Assembly (NCBI GenBank): GCA_024919175.1
Contig: CP103804.1
Location: 1,426,001-1,490,000, forward strand
Direction: 5' to 3'
DNA from: Clostridioides difficile
GTDB lineage: Bacteria; Bacillota; Clostridia; Peptostreptococcales; Peptostreptococcaceae
DNA: 64,000 nt
Made by a program: the position numbers and the translations under genes. The notes under the pieces were generated by a model. It was not told the DNA's origin and did no database searches. It was given only the letters and a program-made list of their open reading frames with translations. Below are positions 26,829 to 35,058 of the stretch, one piece after another (within the stretch, counting starts at the first letter, position 1; every line of letters begins with the position of its first letter).

Positions 26829-28661
26829 ATGAAAATATCAAAAAAAGTAGTATCTTTATTAACTATAACGTTTTTAACTGTTACATTATATGGAAATACA
26901 TCTAATGCATCTACAAAAGACACATTAACAGGTTCTGGAAGATGGGAAACAGCAATAAAAATAAGTCAAGCCGGATGGACAAAGTCTGAGAGCGCGGTGC
27001 TAGTAAATGATAATTCAATAGCAGATGCTTTATCAGCTACTCCATTTGCAAAGGCAAAAGATGCACCAATATTATTAACTCAAAGTAATAAATTGGACAG
27101 TAGAACTAAAGCAGAATTGAAAAGACTTGGTGTAAAAAATGTATATTTGATAGGTGGTTCAATTGCATTAAGTTCAAATATTGAAAAGCAGTTAAATGAA
27201 GAAAATATAAATTTTGAAAGAATATCTGGAAATAGTAGATATGATACTTCTTTAAAATTAGCTGAAAAGTTAAATAAGGAAAAGTCTATATCTAAAATAG
27301 TTGTAGTAAATGGGGAAAAAGGGCTTGCTGATGCAGTAAGTATTGGAGCTATAGCTGCTCAAGAAAACATGCCAATAATACTTTCTGATTCAAATAATGG
27401 TACTGAAGTAGCTGACAATTTTATAGATAGTAAAGATATAGAAAAATCATATGTAATAGGTGGTACATACTCTATTTCTAGTTCTGTAGAAAGAAATCTG
27501 CCAAATGCAACAAGAATAGCAGGTAGTAGTAGAAGTGAGACAAATGCAAAAATTATAGAAGAATTTTATAAAAATACTGATATAAAAAATATTTATGTGA
27601 CAAAAGATGGTACAAAGAATAAGAATGACTTAATAGATTCTTTAGCAGTAGGTGTGTTAGCAGCTAAAAATAGTTCTCCAATAGTACTAGCAGGAAATAA
27701 ACTGGATACTATTCAAAAGGATGTGTTAAATACTAAAACTATAGACAAAGTTACTCAAATTGGTGGTTTAGGGAATGAAAATGTTGTAGAAGATATACTA
27801 GATATACAAGAAGAGACTAAGTATACTGTTGAAACTATTGATGAACTCAATGTTGCTATAAAAAAGGCAGATGCTAACGATGTCATAAAGTTTAAACCAG
27901 AGAAAGAAAAAACTATAAATAATTCTTTTAGTATAGAAACTAAAAAAACTGTTACTATTGAATTAGATGGGAGATATAGACAAACAATAACTTTGGATAT
28001 ACCTAATGGAAAAGTTAATAACTATGCAGAAATAGAAGGTGGAATAAAATTAAAAAACATAAAAAATGAATCATTAGTTAATAAAGGTAGTATACAAGAT
28101 TTAGATATATATGATGAAGATGGCTGTAAAATAGAGAATGAAAGTTCTGGAGAAATTTGGTTTGTTACTATAGTTGAAGAAGCTAATGATGTATATATAG
28201 TTAATAGTGGAGATATAACAAAAATATCAAATAATTCTTCTGGTACTATAATAAGAAATTCTGGAAATATTGACACAGTTACTGGTAAAAAAGAACCTGC
28301 AATAAGTGGAGATAGACCTAAAGTCAATGATACAGAAAAAGAGACGAAAGCTGCTAGAGGATTAAATCCTAGAGTAGAAGCATGTTCTGTTCCTAAAAGG
28401 GATTATGTTATGATAACAATTCCTAATTCACCTAAAGATTCAAGATATAAAATTTACTATAGAGTAGTTTATAATAAACCTTATGCGATGGATGTTGGTG
28501 ATAAAATTAATATTGGGGAATGGACTATTGTTCCAACAGATGAAGAACCATTTCTTGAAAAAGCTAAAAATGGTTGCTATGTAGAAGCTGTTGAGGTAAA
28601 TACTTCAACGAAAGAAGTTGCTAGATGGGGAAGAACCAATGCTACAGATGATGGATTTTAG
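26829..28661 (+). CDS. cwp66: Cell surface adhesin Cwp66
   Basis: 610 residues. A signal peptide (cleavage after SNA, about residue 28) is followed by three N-terminal CWB2 repeats (~30-325; GSGRWETAIKIS, GNSRYDTSLKLA, GSSRSETNAKII) that anchor it to the wall. Residues ~330-485 form a repetitive, probably beta-solenoid region with recurring xIxNxGxI-type motifs (LVNKGSIQDLDI, IVNSGDITKI, IRNSGNIDTV) that is clearly related to the C-terminal part of Cwp5. Residues ~500-610 form a distinct tail (MITIPNSPKDSRYKIYYRVV, with a KARGLNPRVEACSV lead). Cwp66 was described as a heat-shock-inducible adhesin, and its C-terminus is highly variable between strains. It is the last gene of the S-layer cassette. 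Confidence 0.93.
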   Translation: MKISKKVVSLLTITFLTVTLYGNTSNASTKDTLTGSGRWETAIKISQAGWTKSESAVLVNDNSIADALSATPFAKAKDAPILLTQSNKLDSRTKAELKRLGVKNVYLIGGSIALSSNIEKQLNEENINFERISGNSRYDTSLKLAEKLNKEKSISKIVVVNGEKGLADAVSIGAIAAQENMPIILSDSNNGTEVADNFIDSKDIEKSYVIGGTYSISSSVERNLPNATRIAGSSRSETNAKIIEEFYKNTDIKNIYVTKDGTKNKNDLIDSLAVGVLAAKNSSPIVLAGNKLDTIQKDVLNTKTIDKVTQIGGLGNENVVEDILDIQEETKYTVETIDELNVAIKKADANDVIKFKPEKEKTINNSFSIETKKTVTIELDGRYRQTITLDIPNGKVNNYAEIEGGIKLKNIKNESLVNKGSIQDLDIYDEDGCKIENESSGEIWFVTIVEEANDVYIVNSGDITKISNNSSGTIIRNSGNIDTVTGKKEPAISGDRPKVNDTEKETKAARGLNPRVEACSVPKRDYVMITIPNSPKDSRYKIYYRVVYNKPYAMDVGDKINIGEWTIVPTDEEPFLEKAKNGCYVEAVEVNTSTKEVARWGRTNATDDGF

Positions 28662-28676
28662 ATGTTAAAACCTTTT

Positions 28677-28723
28677 GAAAATAAAAAGTAGGCAATTTTC
28701 TAATTGTCTACTTTTTATTTTCT
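28677..28723. terminator. Bidirectional terminator between cwp66 and the convergent GtrA gene
   Basis: AAAATAAAAAGTAGGCAATT pairs with AATTGTCTACTTTTTATTTT (one G-T pair) around a five-base loop. It serves cwp66 on the plus strand and overlaps the last codons of the reverse-strand gene. Confidence 0.88.
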
Positions 28724-29110
28724 AAAAATTATCATCTTACTAAACAAATAATTTAAAACTATAACAACTACATTAGTAAAGACTTTCACTATAATATCAT
28801 TTACAAAAAGTAAATCAATCATTATATACATAATAACCATTTCGATAATACCAGAGAGTAACCTAAAACCAACAAAAGACAAAAATTCCTTAAATAAAAA
28901 CTTTATCTCAACTTTCTTACTTTCAAACACAAAAAACTTATTAGTAACATATGCAAATAAAACAGCAATTATCCATGCAAAAGCATTTGCAATCATAAAA
29001 TTAAATGAAATAACTCTAGTAAAAAATAAATATGAAACTATATTTACAAGGGTAGTAAATGCTCCAAAAAATAAATATAATATTGTCTCCTTATGCCTTT
29101 TAAAAATCAA
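28715..29110 (-). CDS. GtrA-like small membrane protein
   Basis: About 131 residues with four membrane helices and the GtrA-family opening (YLFFGAFTTLVNIVSYLFFTRV) and middle (NAFAWIIAVLFAYVTNKFFVF). GtrA-type proteins are thought to flip or help transfer lipid-linked sugars (bactoprenol-glucose) across the membrane. I choose the TTG at 29110 as start because GGAGGGG lies seven bases before it; an in-frame TTG at 29134 precedes the ribosome site. It is the only reverse-strand gene among the cwp genes and is divergent from cwp84. A partner sugar-loading glycosyltransferase is not adjacent. Confidence 0.85.
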   Translation of the reverse strand: MIFKRHKETILYLFFGAFTTLVNIVSYLFFTRVISFNFMIANAFAWIIAVLFAYVTNKFFVFESKKVEIKFLFKEFLSFVGFRLLSGIIEMVIMYIMIDLLFVNDIIVKVFTNVVVIVLNYLFSKMIIFRK

Positions 29111-29300
29111 ATATACCCCTCCTAAACTAATCAAATATAACTATCTTTAAAGACTACTAACACATTTTAGTATAACACACTCATTAACTAATCAATATAT
29201 TGTAAAATACAATAAAAAATAAAATTATAATATTTTACACTTAATATACACCAATAATCTATATTTTATCAAAATAAAATATGACCTAAATTTAGAAATC

Positions 29301-29309
29301 TGATATAAT
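29301..29309 (+). promoter_or_regulatory. Extended -10 promoter of cwp84
   Basis: TG-A-TATAAT (29301-29309) lies 30 bases before the start codon. No clear -35, consistent with an extended -10 promoter. Confidence 0.6.
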
Positions 29310-29338
29310 AAAAATTAAATACATACAAGGGGGTAAAT

Positions 29339-31750
29339 ATGAGAAAGTACAAATCAAAAAAATTGTCAAGCCTACTGGCATTGCTGACAGTTTGCTTTTT
29401 AATAGTGTCAACAATACCTGTCTCAGCAGAAAACAATAAAACTCTAGATGGAGTAGAAACTGCAGAGTATTCTGAAAGCTATCTTCAATACCTAGAAGAT
29501 GTCAAAAATGGAGACACAGCAAAATACAATGGAGTAATACCAGTTCCACATGAAATGGAAGGTACAATACTTCAAAATAAGGGAAGAAGCACTCTTCCAT
29601 CATCGTACAAAGCAAGTGCATCATACAATCCAATAAATTTAGGATTGACTACACCAGCAAAAAATCAAGGAGACCTTAACACATGTTGGGCATTTTCTGG
29701 TATGTCAACTTTAGAATCATTTCTAAAGCTAAAAAGTTATGGAACTTATGACCTTTCAGAAGAACACTTTAGATGGTGGTCAACTGGTGGAACATATGGA
29801 TGGAACTTAGACGATATGTCAGGTAGTTCAAATGTAACAGCTATAGGATATTTGACAGCATGGGCAGGTCCTAAATTAGAAAAAGATATACCATATAATC
29901 TTAAATCTGAATCACAAGGAGCAACAAGACCTTCAAATATGGATACTGCACCTACACAATTTAATGTGACAGATGTTATTCGTCTTGGAAAAGATAAAGA
30001 AACTGTAAAAAATGCTATAATGCAATATGGTTCAGTGACATCAGGATATGCACATTATTCAAATTATTTTAATGATGATGAAACAGCATATAACTGTACA
30101 AATAAGAGAGCTCCTTTAAATCATGCTGTGGCAATAGTAGGATGGGATGATAATTATTCAAAAGATAACTTTGCATCTGATGTAAAGCCAGAGTCAAATG
30201 GAGCATGGCTAGTAAAAAGTAGTTGGGGAGAATTCAATTCTATGAAAGGATTCTTCTGGATTTCTTATGAAGATAAAACTTTACTTACAGATACAGATAA
30301 CTATGCAATGAAATCAGTATCAAAACCAGATAGTGACAAAAAAATGTACCAACTTGAATACGCTGGTCTTAGTAAAATAATGTCAAATAAAATAACAGCA
30401 GCAAATGTATTTGATTTCAGCAGAGACTCTGAAAAACTTGACTCTGTTATGTTTGAAACAGATTCTGTAGGAGCAAAATATGAAGTATATTATGCACCAG
30501 TAGTAAATGGAGTTCCTCAAAATAACTCAATGACAAAACTTGCAAATGGAACAGTATCATACTCTGGATACATAAACGTACCTACTAACTCTTATAACCT
30601 ACCAAAAGGAAAAGGAGCAATAGTAGTAGTTATAGACAACACAGCAAATCCTAACAAAGAAAAATCTACTTTAGCATATGAGACTAATATAGATGCATAT
30701 TATCTATATGAAGCTAAAGCAAATTTAGGTGAAAGTTACATACTTCAAAATAACAAATTTGAAGATATAAATACATACAGTGAGTTCTCTCCTTGTAACT
30801 TTGTTATAAAAGCTATAACAAAAACATCTTCTGGACAAGCTACTTCAGGAGAATCTTTAACTGGAGCAGATAGATATGAAACAGCAGTTAAAGTTAGTCA
30901 AAAAGGATGGACTTCTTCACAAAATGCAGTACTAGTAAATGGAAATGCTATAGTGGATGCTTTAACAGCTACACCATTTACAGCAGCAATTGATTCTCCA
31001 ATTCTTTTAACAGGAAAAGATAACTTAGATTCAAAAACTAAAGCTGAGTTACAAAGATTGGGAACTAAAAAAGTTTATTTAATAGGTGGAGAAAATTCTC
31101 TAAGCAAGAATATACAAACTCAACTTAGCAATATGGGTATATCAATAGAGAGAATTAGTGGTAGTGATAGATACAAAACTAGTATATCACTAGCTCAAAA
31201 GTTAAATAGTATAAAATCAGTTTCACAAGTTGCAGTAGCAAATGGTGTAAATGGACTTGCAGATGCAATAAGTGTTGGTGCAGCAGCTGCTGACAATAAT
31301 ATGCCAATAATACTTACTAATGAAAAGAGTGAGTTACAAGGTGCTGATGAGTTTTTAAATTCATCAAAAATAACTAAGTCTTATATAATTGGTGGTACAG
31401 CTACTTTATCATCAAACTTAGAAAGTAAGCTTTCAAATCCAACAAGACTTGCAGGAAGCAATAGAAATGAAACTAATGCTAAGATAATAGATAAGTTTTA
31501 TACTAATTCAGATTTAAAATATGCTTTTGTTGTTAAAGATGGTTCAAAAAGTCAAGGTGACTTAATAGATGGACTAGCAGTGGGAGCATTGGGTGCTAAA
31601 ACAGATTCTCCAGTTGTTTTGGTTGGAAATAAATTAGATGAGAGTCAAAAGACTGTACTTAAATCTAAGAAGATTGAAACTCCAATTAGAGTTGGTGGAA
31701 ATGGAAATGAAAGTGCTTTTAATGAATTAAATAGTCTTTTAGGAAAATAA
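29339..31750 (+). CDS. cwp84: S-layer-processing cysteine protease Cwp84
   Basis: 803 residues. Signal peptide cleaved after VSA (residue 30), then a propeptide, then a C1A papain-like domain (~92-490). The catalytic residues are visible: C116 in NQGDLNTCWAFSG, H262 in PLNHAVAIVGWDD and N287 just before GAWLVKSSWGE, matching published numbering. The region ~335-495 is the lectin-like domain that binds calcium. Three CWB2 repeats (~505-803; GADRYETAVKVS, GSDRYKTSISLA, GSNRNETNAKII) anchor it. Cwp84 cleaves SlpA into its two subunits and may degrade host matrix proteins. Ribosome site GGGGG. Its own promoter and terminator frame the gene. Confidence 0.97.
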   Translation: MRKYKSKKLSSLLALLTVCFLIVSTIPVSAENNKTLDGVETAEYSESYLQYLEDVKNGDTAKYNGVIPVPHEMEGTILQNKGRSTLPSSYKASASYNPINLGLTTPAKNQGDLNTCWAFSGMSTLESFLKLKSYGTYDLSEEHFRWWSTGGTYGWNLDDMSGSSNVTAIGYLTAWAGPKLEKDIPYNLKSESQGATRPSNMDTAPTQFNVTDVIRLGKDKETVKNAIMQYGSVTSGYAHYSNYFNDDETAYNCTNKRAPLNHAVAIVGWDDNYSKDNFASDVKPESNGAWLVKSSWGEFNSMKGFFWISYEDKTLLTDTDNYAMKSVSKPDSDKKMYQLEYAGLSKIMSNKITAANVFDFSRDSEKLDSVMFETDSVGAKYEVYYAPVVNGVPQNNSMTKLANGTVSYSGYINVPTNSYNLPKGKGAIVVVIDNTANPNKEKSTLAYETNIDAYYLYEAKANLGESYILQNNKFEDINTYSEFSPCNFVIKAITKTSSGQATSGESLTGADRYETAVKVSQKGWTSSQNAVLVNGNAIVDALTATPFTAAIDSPILLTGKDNLDSKTKAELQRLGTKKVYLIGGENSLSKNIQTQLSNMGISIERISGSDRYKTSISLAQKLNSIKSVSQVAVANGVNGLADAISVGAAAADNNMPIILTNEKSELQGADEFLNSSKITKSYIIGGTATLSSNLESKLSNPTRLAGSNRNETNAKIIDKFYTNSDLKYAFVVKDGSKSQGDLIDGLAVGALGAKTDSPVVLVGNKLDESQKTVLKSKKIETPIRVGGNGNESAFNELNSLLGK

Positions 31751-31820
31751 TAATATTAAATGTATTATAGTTTAAAAAATATTTAATACATGTTAAAGAA
31801 ATGTTTAAAAATATGTAAAA

Positions 31821-31860
31821 GAAATAAGCCCCAATCGTTATTATGGTTGGGGCTTATTTC
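31821..31860. terminator. Strong terminator after cwp84
   Basis: GAAATAAGCCCCAA and TTGGGGCTTATTTC are perfect 14-base arms with a 12-base loop; A and T flanks allow action in both directions. Confidence 0.9.
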
Positions 31861-31970
31861 TTGAGAAATTTTTTATCTAGAAAATGTAATAATTTTAAAC
31901 TGTAAAATAGTGTAAAGATACTCTATAATATAATATAGTAAGATTTTAAACGAAATAAGGGGGTAATAAA

Positions 31971-33548
31971 ATGAAAGCACCAAAAACTATTTTAACAATA
32001 TTGACAATAGCGCTTACTTTAAGTGGGATTTCTATAACTTCATCATATGCACTTACAGAAGAAAAATTAATAGGTGAAGGGAGATATGAAACTGCTGTAA
32101 AGATAAGTCAAAAAGCATATAGTTCTAGTAACAATGCTGTATTAGTCAATGATAGTTCTTTGGCTGATGCTCTTTCAGCTACACCATTTGCAAAAGTTAA
32201 AGGAGCTCCAATACTTTTAACAGAGAGTAATAAATTGGATGATAGAACTAAAACAGAGCTAAAGCGTTTGGGAGCTAAGGATATTTATTTAATCGGTGGG
32301 ACTGCTGTGTTAAATAAGGATACAGAGAATCAATTAAAAAATGATGGATTAAATGTAGAAAGAATTAGTGGTAATGATAGATATGAGACTTCATTACTTT
32401 TGGCAAATAAACTAAAAGATATTAAAGATATTAAGGAGATAGCTGTTGTAAATGGTGAAAAAGGGCTAAGTGATGCTGTAAGTGTTGGGGCACCATCTGC
32501 TCAAAATAATATGCCTGTAGTTTTATCTAGTCCCCAAAATGGAGTAGAACCATTTGAAAAATTTATAAAAGATGAGAAAGTTATAAAAGCATATGTAATT
32601 GGAGGGACAAATTCTGTTTCAAGAGCTGTAGAAAAGAGTCTTCCTAATGCAGAAAGGTTGAGTGGAAAGGATAGAAATGAAACTAATGCCAAGGTTATAG
32701 AAAAGTTTTATTCTGATGTAGATTTAAATAATCTATATGTAACCAAAGATGGAAGTAAAAATGAAAATCAACTTATTGATTCATTGGCAGTTGGAGTATT
32801 GGCAGCAAAGAATGAATCGCCTGTTGTTTTGGTCGGTGATAAATTAAATACAAAGCAAAGAGATATACTTAGTACTAAAAAATTAAGTACTGTAACACAA
32901 GTTGGCGGAAATGGAAATGAAGAAGCTTTTAATGAGATTAAGACTTTACAAGATAAAACTATCTTTGAAGCTAAAACTGTTGAGGAATTAACTAATATGA
33001 TAAATATTGCAAGTCCTAATGACATTATTAACTTTAATCCAAAAGAGGATACTGTAAATGAAGCTTTTAGAATGGTAACAAATAAGCCAATAACTGTGAA
33101 TATAAAAGGAGATTGCTCAAAGACTATCACTGTTGATATGCCTAATGGTGAGGTAAATAACTATGCTACTTTAGTAAATGTTATAGTTAGAAATATTGGA
33201 GAAGGTGGATTTAACAACCATGATACAATAACTATATTGTCAGTTCGTGACAAAAATGGTAGAGTTATAGAAAATACTAGAAATTCAGATATAGATACAT
33301 TGATGATATTAGCATCTGCTAATGATACAAAATTGATTAATGATGGATATATAGGAAAACTTATAGATAATTCATCAAATAGTGATATAACTAATCATGG
33401 TACTATAGACAAAAAAGTAAATCAGGTCGAGGATTTAGAGGCTAAGGTTGATTCTATTGAAAAAGCTATAGATTCTATAAGTCAGAAAGTCAATAAAATA
33501 CAAGACATACTAGATAAACTTGGATTTCTAAAGAAATTTCTTAATTAA
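31971..33548 (+). CDS. cwp5: Cell wall protein Cwp5: N-terminal CWB2 repeats, Cwp66-like domain, coiled-coil end
   Basis: 525 residues. Signal peptide cleaved after SYA. Three CWB2 repeats at ~28-320 (GEGRYETAVKIS, GNDRYETSLLLA, GKDRNETNAKVI). Residues ~325-485 resemble the middle of Cwp66 (TVEELTNMI, VNNYATLVNV, LINDGYIGKLI, ITNHGTIDK). The last 40 residues have heptad spacing (VEDLEAKVDSIEKAIDSISQKV) typical of a coiled coil that could drive oligomer formation. Ribosome site GGGGG before ATG 31971. TATAAT-like hexamers at 31924-31935 mark the probable promoter. No enzyme motif; adhesive or structural role inferred. Confidence 0.9.
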   Translation: MKAPKTILTILTIALTLSGISITSSYALTEEKLIGEGRYETAVKISQKAYSSSNNAVLVNDSSLADALSATPFAKVKGAPILLTESNKLDDRTKTELKRLGAKDIYLIGGTAVLNKDTENQLKNDGLNVERISGNDRYETSLLLANKLKDIKDIKEIAVVNGEKGLSDAVSVGAPSAQNNMPVVLSSPQNGVEPFEKFIKDEKVIKAYVIGGTNSVSRAVEKSLPNAERLSGKDRNETNAKVIEKFYSDVDLNNLYVTKDGSKNENQLIDSLAVGVLAAKNESPVVLVGDKLNTKQRDILSTKKLSTVTQVGGNGNEEAFNEIKTLQDKTIFEAKTVEELTNMINIASPNDIINFNPKEDTVNEAFRMVTNKPITVNIKGDCSKTITVDMPNGEVNNYATLVNVIVRNIGEGGFNNHDTITILSVRDKNGRVIENTRNSDIDTLMILASANDTKLINDGYIGKLIDNSSNSDITNHGTIDKKVNQVEDLEAKVDSIEKAIDSISQKVNKIQDILDKLGFLKKFLN

Positions 33549-33657
33549 AAAGATGTATATTTAAGAGAACTATATTTTAGATTTATGTATGAAGAAATAT
33601 AGTTAGATAGATTCATAGCTAAAGCTAAATATACAGTTAAATCTTGGGGGAGGTAAT

Positions 33658-34809
33658 ATGGAGAGTGGATTTGAAGGTAAATTAGATACTAAAACTATAA
33701 AAAATAGAGTTAAATCAATAGATATAATAAGAGGGCTATCAATAGCCCTCATGATAGTTTGCAATAATCCTGGGACTTGGATGAGAATGTATCCACAACT
33801 AAGACATGCTATATGGCATGGTGTAACACTTGCAGATTTTGCATTTCCTTTCTTTGTTATATCTTTAGGTGTTACAATTCCAATATCAATAAACAGCAAA
33901 CTAAAGAATAATAAATCTACAATACGAATAATACTAAGTATATTTAAGAGAAGTATTTTACTAATGTTGTTTGGATTTTTCTTAAATTACCTAGGAAATC
34001 ATGACTTAAATACTGTGAGAATTCTTGGAGTGCTTCAACGTATGGGATTAGTATATCTTGTAACTAGTCTAGTGTATTTACTACTAAAAAAACTAAATGT
34101 AGGAAGCACTTCAACTATAATTACTTTCTTATGTATATCTGCATTTATCATAGTGGGATATTACATAGTGGCAAAACCTTATGGATTTGAGTTAGAAGGC
34201 TCTCTTGCACAATTAGTGGATTTTCATTTTTTTAAAGGACATTTGTACAAGCCAGAGTTTGAGCCAGATGGATTTTTAACAAGTATAGTAGCTATTTCTT
34301 CAGGAATGTTGGGTTGTACTATGGGATGTGTACTTCTAAAAGAAAATATAGGAGAGTATAAAAAATTCTTTAAAATATTAATTATGAGTATCATTTTGCT
34401 GATATGTGCTTTTGCTTTTAATCAATATTTTCCATTTAATAAGAGATTATGGTCAAGTTCATTTGTACTTTTAATGGCTGGAAGTTATGGTATATTACTG
34501 GCAATATTTTATTTTATATGTGACATCAAAAATAAAAGTAAAATATTTACTCCAATAATAGCACTTGGGAGTAGCCCTATTTTTACATATATGTGTCTTG
34601 AAATACTCAGCCATATGTTTTGGAATTTACCAAAACTTACTGATAAAGTAGATTATCCTACTACCTTGGTGGAATGGACTACATATGAACTTATAACACC
34701 TTGGGCTGGCACAACATGGGATTCTCTTATATTTTCTTTATTATATGTATTGTTTTGGGTTATAATAATGTCGTTTATGTACAAAAAGAAAATATTTATT
34801 AAAATTTAA
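33658..34809 (+). CDS. Membrane acyltransferase of the HGSNAT/NagX (DUF5009) type
   Basis: A 383-residue protein with about ten membrane helices and the family opening RVKSIDIIRGLSIALMIVCN, followed by LRHAIWHGVTLADFAFPFF and later LGVLQRMGLVYLV. Relatives transfer acetyl groups from cytosolic acetyl-CoA to sugar amines on the other side of the membrane (heparan-alpha-glucosaminide N-acetyltransferase family; bacterial NagX/YeiB group). A role in acetylating a surface or wall glycan would fit its place between cwp5 and cwp6, but the substrate is not known. Start ATG follows GGGGGAGG. It may be co-transcribed with cwp5, as I see no terminator in the 109-base gap. Confidence 0.85.
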   Translation: MESGFEGKLDTKTIKNRVKSIDIIRGLSIALMIVCNNPGTWMRMYPQLRHAIWHGVTLADFAFPFFVISLGVTIPISINSKLKNNKSTIRIILSIFKRSILLMLFGFFLNYLGNHDLNTVRILGVLQRMGLVYLVTSLVYLLLKKLNVGSTSTIITFLCISAFIIVGYYIVAKPYGFELEGSLAQLVDFHFFKGHLYKPEFEPDGFLTSIVAISSGMLGCTMGCVLLKENIGEYKKFFKILIMSIILLICAFAFNQYFPFNKRLWSSSFVLLMAGSYGILLAIFYFICDIKNKSKIFTPIIALGSSPIFTYMCLEILSHMFWNLPKLTDKVDYPTTLVEWTTYELITPWAGTTWDSLIFSLLYVLFWVIIMSFMYKKKIFIKI

Positions 34810-34919
34810 TGTAGTATTTTGCTTAAAGAAAGATTCTTTTAATTTGTTCAAATATGCAGAAATTCTCAGGAATAATCCAGTTTTTCCCTAGCAAAAATTA
34901 AAAAAACATGCCATAAAAG

Positions 34920-34936
34920 ATTACAAAAAGATTACA
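34920..34936 (-). promoter_or_regulatory. WalR-type box at the cwp6 promoter
   Basis: On the reverse strand the sequence is TGTAAT-CTTTT-TGTAAT, an exact fit to the WalR (YycF) consensus TGTWAH-N5-TGTWAH. A further half-site TGTAAT on the forward strand (34940-34945) gives an inverted arrangement (ATTACAATTTGTAAT). The box overlaps the -35. Confidence 0.7.
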
Positions 34937-34960
34937 ATTTGTAATCTTTTGTGCTATAAT
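34932..34960 (+). promoter_or_regulatory. Predicted cwp6 promoter
   Basis: TTACAA (34932-34937), 17-base spacer, TATAAT (34955-34960). The leader is about 90 bases. Confidence 0.65.
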
Positions 34961-35058
34961 GAAAAAAGATTTACATAATATTGAATTTATGTAATATAAA
35001 ACAAATTCAAGACGAATTAAGCAAGATTTAAAGGTCTAAAAAATCTAGGGGGGATACA

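Noticed and set aside
18948..28661. An S-layer glycosylation island next to secA2, as found in some cassette types
   Set aside because: The interval contains only slpA, secA2, cwp2, the PIG-L gene and cwp66; no glycosyltransferase cluster is inserted.
31901..31916. TGTAAA-N4-TGTAAA upstream of cwp5 as a WalR box
   Set aside because: The half-sites are spaced 10 bases rather than the 11 needed, and the sequence overlaps an ordinary AT-rich promoter region.
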